Below are positions 6,901-13,084 of a stretch of DNA of 13,698 bases, one piece after another. Source of the stretch: Candidatus Uhrbacteria bacterium. GTDB taxonomy: Bacteria; Patescibacteriota; Patescibacteriia; SG8-24. The stretch spans positions 1 through 13,698 of the forward strand of contig JACQSM010000075.1 of the NCBI GenBank assembly GCA_016205965.1. The letters are read 5' to 3'. The notes below the pieces were generated by a model that saw only the letters and a list, made by a program, of their open reading frames with translations, searched no databases and was not told the origin of the DNA. Position 1 is the stretch's first letter; each line of letters begins with the position of its first letter. The translations under genes were made by a program, and so were the position numbers.

Positions 6901-8184
6901 ATGGCCAGGCTCATCAAAGCTGTTGGATTGTTGTGTTTCGCCGCGGCCATGTTCGGCTGCGAGCTCCCGGAAGATCCCAAGGACAAGATCCGGTTTGCAG
7001 TGGATGACATGGCGCGCGACTACCGCGTCATCGTGGTCGCCGGACCGGAACTGGACCTGTCGTCGCTCACCCGACTCATCGGCGAGGCCGGCGGCACGGC
7101 CGGGCATCAGCTGGAGATCATCAATGGCGTGGCCGCCACGCTGCCCGGCGCCGGCCCGCTGCTGCGCCTGGCCGCCGAGGCCGGAATCATCCGCCTCGAC
7201 CCCGACGTCGAAGTGCGTCTGGTGCCGGACATCGGCATGGAGTCGATCGAAGGCGAAGGCTGTCGCGGTTGCGATGGTCAGGGCGGCGGAGGCGGCGGTT
7301 CGACCTCGCCACCGCCGCCGCAGGAGACGCCTTGGGGCATCACCCGCGTGGGCGCGCCCGACGTGTGGGGCACGACCCGCGGCGCCGGCGTCATCGTCGC
7401 CGTCATCGACACCGGCATCGACCCGACGCATTCAGATCTGTCGGCCAACATCCTGGCCGGCGTCAACTTCACCTCGCGACGGGCAACCGCCTGGGGCGAT
7501 GACAACGGCCATGGCAGCCACGTGGCCGGCACGGTCGCGGCCCTCGACAACGCCATCGGCGTGGTCGGCGTCGCGCCGGCAGCCAAGCTCTACGCCGTCA
7601 AGGTGCTGGACCGCAACGGTTCCGGCTATCTCTCGGATGTGGTCGCCGGCATCAACTGGTCGGTCCAGAACGGCGCCGACATCTTGAGCATGTCGCTCGG
7701 CACCTCGGCCGACATCCAGTCCATGCACGACGCCTGCGACAATGCCGCCGCCGCCGGCACGCTGGTGGTCGCCGCCGCCGGCAACTCCGGCGACGGTGAT
7801 CCGGCCACCGACGACGTCGGCTATCCGGCCAAGTACGGCTCGGTCGTGGCCGTTGCCGCCACCGATGTCAACGACGCCTTGGCCTACTTCTCGAGCGACG
7901 GGCCGGACGTGGAATTGTCCGCTCCCGGGCTGAACGTGAAGTCGACCTGGAAGGGCGGCGGCTACCGGACCATCAGCGGCACCAGCATGGCCACGCCCCA
8001 CGTCTCGGGCCTGGCCGCGCTGCTCGTGGCCGCCAACCCGGCCTGGACCGCAGACTGTCTGCGCGGCGTCCTCTCGGCCACGGCCACCGACCTCGGCGAC
8101 CCGGGCCGCGACGTCTTCTACGGCTACGGCCTGGTCAACGCCCCGGCCGCTCTGGCCGCGGCGCCTGGCGCCTGCGGACCGTAA
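6901..8184 (+). CDS. Subtilisin-like (S8) serine protease, probably exported lipoprotein
   Basis: An exported serine endopeptidase of 427 residues. A basic N-terminus and hydrophobic stretch end in FGC20, a weak lipobox, so membrane anchoring by Cys20 is plausible; the alternative is simple secretion. Residues about 38-110 resemble an inhibitor_I9-like propeptide (YRVIVVAGPELD ... LDPDVEVRLV). A Gly-rich then Pro-rich linker (about 127-140) leads to the catalytic domain. The triad is intact: D170 in AVIDTGID, H204 in NGHGSHVAG, S362 in SGTSMATPH, with oxyanion Asn295 in AAAGNSGDGDP. The protein ends soon after the catalytic domain, so it has no C-terminal sorting or pre-peptidase domain. ATG 6901 is fixed by a strong Shine-Dalgarno. 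It has its own promoter and terminator and is monocistronic. Adjacent to the DGR, but no link is evident. Confidence 0.96.
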   Translation: MARLIKAVGLLCFAAAMFGCELPEDPKDKIRFAVDDMARDYRVIVVAGPELDLSSLTRLIGEAGGTAGHQLEIINGVAATLPGAGPLLRLAAEAGIIRLDPDVEVRLVPDIGMESIEGEGCRGCDGQGGGGGGSTSPPPPQETPWGITRVGAPDVWGTTRGAGVIVAVIDTGIDPTHSDLSANILAGVNFTSRRATAWGDDNGHGSHVAGTVAALDNAIGVVGVAPAAKLYAVKVLDRNGSGYLSDVVAGINWSVQNGADILSMSLGTSADIQSMHDACDNAAAAGTLVVAAAGNSGDGDPATDDVGYPAKYGSVVAVAATDVNDALAYFSSDGPDVELSAPGLNVKSTWKGGGYRTISGTSMATPHVSGLAALLVAANPAWTADCLRGVLSATATDLGDPGRDVFYGYGLVNAPAALAAAPGACGP

Positions 8185-8209
8185 CACTGTCATCTGACGG
8201 TGTTTTTTT
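8184..8209 (+). terminator. Intrinsic terminator of the S8 protease gene
   Basis: ACACTGTCA (8184-8192) pairs with TGACGGTGT (8195-8203) with one G-U pair; the innermost pairs probably open to a larger loop. A run of T follows to 8209. It begins on the last base of the stop codon. Confidence 0.85.
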
Positions 8210-8256
8210 ATGGCGCGGGTTCACCGTGTCACATATCCAGGCCCACCGTGCGTGTT

Positions 8257-8285
8257 TTGACATTTATCTTAAAATGTGTTAACTT
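8257..8285 (+). promoter_or_regulatory. Sigma70-type promoter of the DGR target gene
   Basis: Perfect -35 TTGACA at 8257-8262, 17-bp spacer, -10 TAACTT at 8280-8285 (or TTAACT with 16 bp). A start near 8292 gives a leader of about 70 bases. Confidence 0.7.
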
Positions 8286-8310
8286 AAGCTGTTCCTTGCA
8301 TAAGGAGCCT

Positions 8311-8349
8311 TCTGGCCGTACTGGTCAGACGCACTGCCTCTCGGGGCAG
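8311..8349 (+). promoter_or_regulatory. Two hairpins in the DGR target leader
   Basis: Hairpin A: TCTGGCC (8311-8317) with GGTCAGA (8323-8329), 7 bp including one G-U. Hairpin B: CTGCC (8334-8338) with GGCAG (8345-8349). The likely Shine-Dalgarno AGGA (8355-8358) is just downstream. A stray TAAGGAG at 8301-8307 lies 55 bases before the ATG with no start codon near it. No known riboswitch consensus is recognised. Confidence 0.4.
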
Positions 8350-8362
8350 AAAGCAGGACGCC

Positions 8363-9094
8363 ATGGCGCAAGCAACCGCCCGTTCCCTCGCCGGTTTGAC
8401 CAACGACCTGACCGACGCCGAGCTTTTGGAGCTCACAAACAACGGAAACCGCCCTGAACTCAAAAAGTTCCTGGCGGCCCTCGCCACGACACGGTCTGAC
8501 GGTACCTTCGTCACGCACCTGTCCGACGACGAGGCGCGCGCCCGGTTCCCGCAGTTTGCGGAAGCTGTGGCCTTATGGCGCAAGTACGCCACCGCCATGA
8601 GTTACACCGGCCCCGTGGCCTGGCGGATCAAAGAGGGCTTCACCCTCAAGACCCATGCGCCCAAAGCCGGTCCTTGCTTCGACCAGCTCAACTATCTGAA
8701 GGGCTGGTCGCTCAAGAATGACGAGCCCACCAAGAATGCGCTGGTGTTCTGGGTGCCGCGTATCGCCGAAGGAAGCTCGGGCAAAACCGCTGACGAGATG
8801 ATGACGCTGCAGGCAGAGCTACGCAAGCAATACAAGCTGCCCAAGAATCACTGCAGCAGCTTCGGCTCCATCGCCCTCAACTTTGCTCTGATCCTGGCGC
8901 ACTTCAAGCGCACGGGTGAGCGCATGCCGCTCAAGTATTTCTACGCGGCGTCCGATACTTTCCACGAGGTCGGCTACCGGTTGTTCGCCGGCGACTTCCA
9001 CGAGTACGGTCTCGATTGCAGCTACTGGGCTGGCCGCTACGGCAGCGGCATTGTCGGGTGCTTCCTCCTGGGGGTGGAGACCCTGGGTAACTAG
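8363..9094 (+). CDS. DGR target protein with C-terminal variable region
   Basis: The protein diversified by the retroelement; 243 residues. Residues 1-199 form a helix-rich region with no recognised domain (LTDAELLELTNNGNRPELKKF; FTLKTHAPKAGPCFDQLNYL). Residues 200-236 are encoded by the variable repeat and end in the invariant VGCFLLG. Fifteen residues in this segment differ from the template translation: 203, 205, 208, 211, 213, 215, 218, 220, 221, 223, 224, 226, 228, 229 and 230. Cys219, Trp222 and the GCFLL block are invariant. The layout suits a C-type-lectin-like ligand-binding end, as in other DGR targets, but the fold is inferred. No signal peptide or membrane segment is visible, so the protein may be cytoplasmic. 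Start ATG 8363 with AGGA upstream. It has its own promoter; a UUCG-loop terminator follows. Confidence 0.92.
   Translation: MAQATARSLAGLTNDLTDAELLELTNNGNRPELKKFLAALATTRSDGTFVTHLSDDEARARFPQFAEAVALWRKYATAMSYTGPVAWRIKEGFTLKTHAPKAGPCFDQLNYLKGWSLKNDEPTKNALVFWVPRIAEGSSGKTADEMMTLQAELRKQYKLPKNHCSSFGSIALNFALILAHFKRTGERMPLKYFYAASDTFHEVGYRLFAGDFHEYGLDCSYWAGRYGSGIVGCFLLGVETLGN
8958..9070 (+). repeat. DGR variable repeat (VR)
   Basis: 113 bp, aligned without gaps to the template repeat at 9405-9517 (offset 447 bp, same reading frame). Sixteen mismatches, all at positions that are A in the template: seven read T, seven G and two C here. No template C, G or T is changed. The last 20 bases of VR before 9070 contain no mismatch and are the likely initiation-of-mutagenic-homing end; identity stops at 9070 (GGGG here, ATGA after the template). 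Confidence 0.97.
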
Positions 9095-9136
9095 GCCCCT
9101 TGGCTCTTCTCAACGTTCTTTGGTCCCTTTGTCCTT

Positions 9137-9164
9137 GGACCCTGTATTCGTGCGGGGTCCTTTT
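9137..9164 (+). terminator. UUCG-loop terminator after the DGR target
   Basis: GGACCCTGTA (9137-9146) pairs with TGCGGGGTCC (9151-9160) over 10 bp (two G-U pairs) closed by a TTCG tetraloop, then TTTT. It lies 42 bases after the target stop codon and 66 bases after VR. It ends the target message before the template RNA region. Confidence 0.8.
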
Positions 9165-9169
9165 AAATT

Positions 9170-9178
9170 TGGTATGAT
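9170..9178 (+). promoter_or_regulatory. Possible extended -10 promoter for the template RNA
   Basis: TGG-TATGAT fits an extended -10 (TGn-TATAAT), directly behind the target-gene terminator. No good -35 is seen. The predicted start is near 9185, so an RNA from here would cover the structured leader and the template repeat. Confidence 0.45.
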
Positions 9179-9250
9179 GTAAATCTGCGTCGTAAGGCGT
9201 CGGCGTCCAAGGATTCCGGCCGGCAGTGCAGGAAAGGCAAAGCATCGGAT

Positions 9251-9274
9251 TCGTGCCGCCCAAGGGCGGCACGA
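9251..9274 (+). other. Perfect 11-bp inverted repeat upstream of TR
   Basis: TCGTGCCGCCC (9251-9261) and GGGCGGCACGA (9264-9274) separated by AA; as RNA, a 10-bp stem with a CAAG tetraloop. It has no T-run. Probably a structural element of the template RNA leader, possibly a protein-binding site. Confidence 0.65.
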
Positions 9275-9404
9275 GCGCATGTCGCCTTTTCGAAAGATTC
9301 TTTTGTACACCCCGTGCGGCAAGTTATGGGGTACGAGACCCCTGAAAACGATTCAGCCCCAAGAACAGTCGAGGAGCGGTGCCGTGGGCGACTCGCCGCA
9401 CATT

Positions 9405-9517
9405 CTTTCCACGAGGACGGCAACCGGTTGATCGCCGGCAACTTCAACGAGAACGGTCTCAATTGCAACAACTGGAATGACCGCAACGGCAACGACAATG
9501 TCGGGTGCTTCCTCCTG
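9405..9517 (+). repeat. DGR template repeat (TR)
   Basis: The master copy from which adenine-mutagenised cDNA is made. It contains 29 adenines in 113 bp, of which 16 are changed in the VR copy. Adenines are concentrated in AAC/AAT codons (eleven when read in the VR frame), the usual TR design that allows many amino acids without stop codons. The last 17 bases (9501-9517) have no adenine, giving a fixed homing end. It lies in no gene. Confidence 0.97.
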
Positions 9518-9531
9518 ATGATGTACGAAAG

Positions 9532-9563
9532 AAAAGAGGCGAACCTGTCAGGTCGCCTCTTTT
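9532..9563. terminator. Bidirectional terminator between TR and avd
   Basis: AAAAGAGGCG (9532-9541) and CGCCTCTTTT (9554-9563) are perfect complements, with a further four pairs inside (one bulged A). Because the arms end in A4 and T4, the hairpin can stop transcription on both strands: the template RNA on plus and avd on minus. The avd stop codon (9548-9550 on plus coordinates) lies inside it. Confidence 0.75.
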
Positions 9564-9931
9564 GCAAGCTGCTTCAGCCAGCCACCCAGCATTTTTCCCG
9601 CCTCTGCAAGCGGTACGGTCAGCGCGGCGTACTTCTTGTGGTCGATCAACTTCAGTTCCCAGGCGATTCTAAGAAAGAGTTTGAGAGTATCAAGTTTCGT
9701 ACTGGCTTTTTGCACGATCGGCAATTTTTGTACTCGGCTGGCGTATCCCGCGAGTAGCGCCAGCTCGACCGTTTCAGCGGCGAGAGCGTCGATCTTCGCT
9801 CCGAGCGTATAACGCGAAAGACGGGGCAGTTGCTGAAGATACCCGTGCCAAAGTTTGTAGACATCACTTAATTTTTTGAGTATGGGCAGGTCTGAAGAGG
9901 AATTCGTTTCCGGGATGGGGGTAAAAACCAT
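9548..9931 (-). CDS. avd: DGR accessory variability determinant (Avd), four-helix bundle
   Basis: The accessory protein of diversity-generating retroelements; in the Bordetella phage system Avd forms a pentameric barrel of four-helix bundles that binds RT and template RNA. 127 residues, mostly helical and basic. Family features: the N-terminal SSDLPILKKLSDVYKLWHGY segment, RLSRYTLGAKID, the QKASTKLDTLKLFLRIAWEL helix, and the C-terminal GKMLGGWLKQL. ATG at 9931 (minus strand) gives the first in-frame start before the conserved segment; no Shine-Dalgarno or promoter is obvious. It is convergent with TR and divergent from the RT, and its 5' end overlaps the predicted RT start by up to 50 bases. 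Lower GC than neighbouring genes. Opposite orientation to TR and RT is unusual for DGRs, in which avd is usually co-directional. Confidence 0.9.
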   Translation of the reverse strand: MVFTPIPETNSSSDLPILKKLSDVYKLWHGYLQQLPRLSRYTLGAKIDALAAETVELALLAGYASRVQKLPIVQKASTKLDTLKLFLRIAWELKLIDHKKYAALTVPLAEAGKMLGGWLKQLAKEAT

Positions 9932-10937
9932 AGGCTTGAGAAAAAAGTTGTTGTTGAGTTTCGAGGAAGTGGCCTCCGTCGAAAATCTTTGTGAAGCCTG
10001 GCAAGAGTTTATCGCCGGAAAGAGAAATAAGAAAGACGTTCAGGAATTCGAGCTTCGGTTGGAGGATGAAATAGCGGCGTTGCATCAAGATCTGATCAGC
10101 GGCGAATACCGGCACGGCACTTATCAAGAATTTTCCATCAATGATCCTAAGCCCAGGTTGATCCATAAAGCCTCGGTTCGCGATCGCCTTTTGCATCACG
10201 CGATCCATCGGAAGCTCTACCCGTTTTTCGCCGTAAAATTCATCGCGGACTCTTTTTCGTGCCAGCGCGGCAAGGGACTGCATCGCGCCCTCCGTCGTTT
10301 TTATCTCATGGCGCGAAAAGCTGGCAAGAATCACACGGTCACCTGCTGGGTCTTGAAATGCGATATCAGAAAATTTTTTGCGAGCATCGATCAGGCGATT
10401 CTGCTCGTGATTCTGCAGCGGCAGGTTACCGACGGGCGCATCGTCGATCTTCTCTCGCAAGTGATCCGGAGCTTTCAGACTCAGCCCGGCAAGGGATTGC
10501 CGCTCGGCAATCTCACTTCGCAGCTGCTCGCGAATATCTATCTCGACGTTTTCGATCAGTTCGTGAAACACGACTTGCGGTGGGGATCGTATATCCGATA
10601 CGCCGATGATTTCGTTTTCTTGTCGGCAGACGTCAGTTCATTGGAACGGCTTTTGCCACGCGTGCGGAAGTTCCTCGCCGTCCGGCTTTCATTGCAGCTT
10701 CATCCGTCAAAAGTGATCATTAAAACGGTCGCTTCCGGAGTCGATTTTTTGGGCTGGGTCCATTTTGCCGATCATGCCGTTCCTCGGACCAAGACCAGGC
10801 GCAGGATGCTGAAACGCATCCGCGCGTCGCCGCGCGATGAAACGATCCGGTCATACCTCGGCATGCTGCGGCACGGCGACGCTTTTGGCTTTTCCGACCG
10901 TCTGAAAAATGAGTTTTGGTTGCATCGGAGTCGATAA
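9882..10937 (+). CDS. DGR-type reverse transcriptase
   Basis: RNA-dependent DNA polymerase that copies TR into cDNA with random incorporation opposite adenines. 351 residues from ATG 9882; TTG 9876 and ATG 9915 (340 residues) are alternatives, and conserved sequence only begins near LLLSFEEVASVENL, so 9915 is possible. RT motifs in order: the PRLIHKASVRDRLLHHAI region, FIADSFSCQRGKG, catalytic Asp161 in LKCDIRKFF, LPLGNLTSQ at 206-214 (the DGR-diagnostic replacement of the retroviral/group II motif by LGxxxSQ), YADD at 240-243 with the two catalytic Asp, LHPSK, and FLGW at about 290. There is no maturase or endonuclease domain, so it is not a group II intron protein. GC is about 45-52% in sampled lines, lower than neighbours. 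TTAATT at 9868-9873 with an 8-base gap to ATG 9882 is a weak possible leaderless promoter. Confidence 0.95.
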   Translation: MGRSEEEFVSGMGVKTIGLRKKLLLSFEEVASVENLCEAWQEFIAGKRNKKDVQEFELRLEDEIAALHQDLISGEYRHGTYQEFSINDPKPRLIHKASVRDRLLHHAIHRKLYPFFAVKFIADSFSCQRGKGLHRALRRFYLMARKAGKNHTVTCWVLKCDIRKFFASIDQAILLVILQRQVTDGRIVDLLSQVIRSFQTQPGKGLPLGNLTSQLLANIYLDVFDQFVKHDLRWGSYIRYADDFVFLSADVSSLERLLPRVRKFLAVRLSLQLHPSKVIIKTVASGVDFLGWVHFADHAVPRTKTRRRMLKRIRASPRDETIRSYLGMLRHGDAFGFSDRLKNEFWLHRSR

Positions 10938-10994
10938 ATGGATTTTTCCGTACCGCACGCATCCGTATCGCGGGTTCGCGGGTTCGATTTTCCA

Positions 10995-11023
10995 TTGACC
11001 TTTTCCTCGCCCGGTGCTAATCC
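10995..11023 (+). promoter_or_regulatory. Sigma70-type promoter of the acyl-CoA dehydrogenase gene
   Basis: -35 TTGACC (10995-11000), 17-bp spacer, -10 TAATCC (11018-11023) preceded by TGC (extended -10). The predicted start near 11030 leaves about 26 bases of leader with GGAGG at 11046-11050. Confidence 0.75.
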
Positions 11024-11055
11024 AGAGCCAGGCCTTTAACAAGCCGGAGGAAGCC

Positions 11056-13011
11056 ATGGCTAGCACCAAGAATGCCCCCAAGGGCGGAGCTTTTCTCGTC
11101 GATGACGCTTCGTTTCAAGACTGTTTCACGCCGGAAGACCTGTCCGAAGAACAGCGGGCCATCAAGGCCTCGGTCAGCGACTTCGTGGAGAAAGCCCTCA
11201 CTCCCAAGAAGATCGACGCCATCGAGAAAAAGGAACCGGGCGCGCTGCTCGCCCTCTTCAAGGAAGCCGGCAAGCTCGGTTTCCTGGGCGTGGAGGTGCC
11301 GGAAAAGTTCGGCGGCCTGGGCCTGACGCTCATGGACGCGGCCCTGGTGTTCGAAGCCATCGGCTACAGCGGCAACGGTTCGGTGAGCGTCACGTTTGGC
11401 GCGCATGCCGGGATCGGCACGTTTCCGCTCCGCGCCTTCGGCAGCGACGCCTTGCGCGGCAAGTATCTGCCCGGCATCGCCGGCGGGAAGCTCGTCGCCG
11501 CTTACGCGCTGACCGAAGAGAGCAGCGGCAGCGATGCTCTGGGCGCCAAAGCCAAGGCGGTGCTCTTCGGCGACGGCAAACAGTACCTCGTCAACGGCGC
11601 CAAGCGCTTCATCACCAACGCCGGATTTGCCGACGCGTTCACAGTTTTCGTCAAAGTCGACGGCGACAAGAACGCGGCGCTCCTGATCGAGCGATCCATG
11701 CCCGGCGTGTCCGTCGGCAAGGAAGAGCACAAGCTCGGCCTGCACGGATCGTCGACCTGCGAGCTGGTCCTGCAGGACGTCCTGGTGCCGGTCGAGAACG
11801 TCATCGGCATGGTCGGCAAGGGCCACAAGGTGGTTTTCATCACCCTGAACGTCGGCCGCTTCGATCTCGCCGCCGCCGTCGTCGGCGGCTTGAAGAAGGG
11901 GATTGACGGCGTGATCGACTACGCCCTCGGCCGCAAGCAGTTCGACAAATCCATCTCGGCCTTCGATGCCATCCGGTCCAAGTTCGCCGACGTTTGCGTC
12001 TGGACGTGGGTCGGCGAAAGCATGGTCTACCGCACGGGCGGCCTGCTCTCGGCCGCGATGCGCGGAGCCGAGAGTACCGAAGCGATCGCCGAGGCGGTCG
12101 AGGAGTACAGCGTCGAGTGCGCCCTCGTCAAAGTGGCGCTCTCCGAGATGCTCTGGGACGCGGTCAACCACGGCGTCCAGGTCTTCGGCGGCAACGGCTA
12201 CATCGAGGACTACCCGGCGGCCCGGGCCCTGCGCGACGCCCGCATCAACCTGATCTTCGAGGGCACCAACGAGATCAACCGGTTCCTGGCCGTCAAGGAG
12301 ATCGGCAAGCGGGCCATGGATGGCAAGGTCGATCTCCTCGGCGCCTACCGCGGCGCCGGAACGGAATTGCGCGAATCGGTGGCGATCGAACCCACCGGCG
12401 GGCAGCAGGCCGGCGGATTCGCCCAGGCCAAGGAGAACCTGATTCTGGGCGCGGCCGCCGCCCGCGACGCCTACCGCAAGGTGGCGTCCGGCGAGCGCGG
12501 ATTCCTGGGCACGCTTGGCGCCGCCGCCCGCAAGCTGCATCCTGGCAAACCGGCGCCGGCCGCCGGGCAATCCGTCATCGACGACGCCCTGCATGCGGCC
12601 AAGACCGCGGCCGTCTTCGCGCTCGGCGCGGCCTCGCTGCACTTCCAGCAGGCGCTGCTCCAGGACAAGGAGACTGGGGACGCGGATCGCCAGGAGCAGC
12701 AGGTGCTCACCGATATGGCCGACCTGCTCATCTGGGTCTACGCCCTGGATTCGTCCGTCGCCCGGCTGCGCAAGCACCGTCGCGGCGGCGACTCGCTCGA
12801 AGACGCGGTCGTCCGGGCGTACATGGCGGCCACCCTGCCCAAGCTCGGCGCCATCTGCGGCCGCGTCCTGATCGCGGCCGGCAAGACCGACGACGCCCTC
12901 CGCTGCCAGACGGTGCTGGCGCAGGCCGTCACTCGGCCCGAATTCGACCTGATTGCGCTTCGCAAGCGCATTGGTCAGGCCGTCGTCGAGAAGAAGAAGT
13001 ATCCGTTCTGA
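11056..13011 (+). CDS. Acyl-CoA dehydrogenase with C-terminal extension
   Basis: FAD enzyme that introduces the 2,3-double bond in acyl-CoA at the start of fatty acid beta-oxidation, passing electrons to ETF. 651 residues: N-terminal helical domain (about 25-145), middle beta domain with YALTEESSGSDA at about 150-161 (flavin contact), C-terminal helical domain with VQVFGGNGYIEDYP and LIFEGTNEI, whose Glu402 is the expected catalytic base, then an extension of about 230 residues as in VLCAD/ACAD9-like and long bacterial dehydrogenases. The extension has the family pattern of helices (AAVFALGAASLHFQQALL; DMADLLIWVYALDSSVARL). ATG 11056 follows GGAGG; a GTG at 11014 lies in the promoter and is rejected. 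Monocistronic with promoter and terminator. No other beta-oxidation gene is in the window. Chain length preference is not predictable. Confidence 0.95.
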   Translation: MASTKNAPKGGAFLVDDASFQDCFTPEDLSEEQRAIKASVSDFVEKALTPKKIDAIEKKEPGALLALFKEAGKLGFLGVEVPEKFGGLGLTLMDAALVFEAIGYSGNGSVSVTFGAHAGIGTFPLRAFGSDALRGKYLPGIAGGKLVAAYALTEESSGSDALGAKAKAVLFGDGKQYLVNGAKRFITNAGFADAFTVFVKVDGDKNAALLIERSMPGVSVGKEEHKLGLHGSSTCELVLQDVLVPVENVIGMVGKGHKVVFITLNVGRFDLAAAVVGGLKKGIDGVIDYALGRKQFDKSISAFDAIRSKFADVCVWTWVGESMVYRTGGLLSAAMRGAESTEAIAEAVEEYSVECALVKVALSEMLWDAVNHGVQVFGGNGYIEDYPAARALRDARINLIFEGTNEINRFLAVKEIGKRAMDGKVDLLGAYRGAGTELRESVAIEPTGGQQAGGFAQAKENLILGAAAARDAYRKVASGERGFLGTLGAAARKLHPGKPAPAAGQSVIDDALHAAKTAAVFALGAASLHFQQALLQDKETGDADRQEQQVLTDMADLLIWVYALDSSVARLRKHRRGGDSLEDAVVRAYMAATLPKLGAICGRVLIAAGKTDDALRCQTVLAQAVTRPEFDLIALRKRIGQAVVEKKKYPF

Positions 13012-13035
13012 CCGCGCCCGACCGCGCGGTTTTTT
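13011..13035 (+). terminator. Intrinsic terminator of the acyl-CoA dehydrogenase gene
   Basis: ACCGCGC (13011-13017) pairs with GCGCGGT (13024-13030) around a 6-base loop, then T to 13035. It begins on the last base of the stop codon. Confidence 0.88.
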
Positions 13036-13084
13036 CTTTGGCCGGTTTGGCCGTAACGGCAAGCAAAATGAGGCGGCGTCTTTG

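Larger units (their letters stand above)
9185..9563 (+). ncRNA. Putative DGR template RNA
   Basis: Inferred non-coding RNA of about 380 bases carrying TR. Evidence: a candidate promoter at 9170-9178, no protein-coding signal across 9095-9404 (a 310-base gap), several stems before TR (9251-9274; CTGAA/TTCAG at about 9342-9356; gtac-cccc/gggg-tac at about 9305-9334), TR itself at 9405-9517, and a strong hairpin with T-tail at 9532-9563. An open frame runs over TR but has no Shine-Dalgarno and no family resemblance outside TR. Ends are predicted only. If the hairpin at 9532-9563 is not a terminator, the RNA could run on through the antisense of avd to the RT gene. Confidence 0.5.

Noticed and set aside
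8301..8345. Leader peptide after TAAGGAG in the DGR target leader
   Set aside because: No ATG, GTG or TTG at a workable distance from the TAAGGAG.
9314..9757. 147-residue plus-strand frame running through TR
   Set aside because: Resemblance to the target protein is confined to the TR repeat; no ribosome-binding site, and the 3' half is antisense to avd. TR is better read as a non-coding template.
9864..10571. 235-residue minus-strand frame opposite the RT
   Set aside because: Antisense to RT catalytic motifs and without recognisable family features.
9876..10937. RT as a group II intron or retron enzyme
   Set aside because: No maturase/endonuclease domain or intron structure, and no retron msr-msd pattern. 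The LGNLTSQ motif, Avd and TR/VR pair identify a DGR.
11017..13062. 681-residue open frame on the minus strand opposite the acyl-CoA dehydrogenase
   Set aside because: Composition-driven antisense shadow of a conserved gene, with no start signal or family resemblance.
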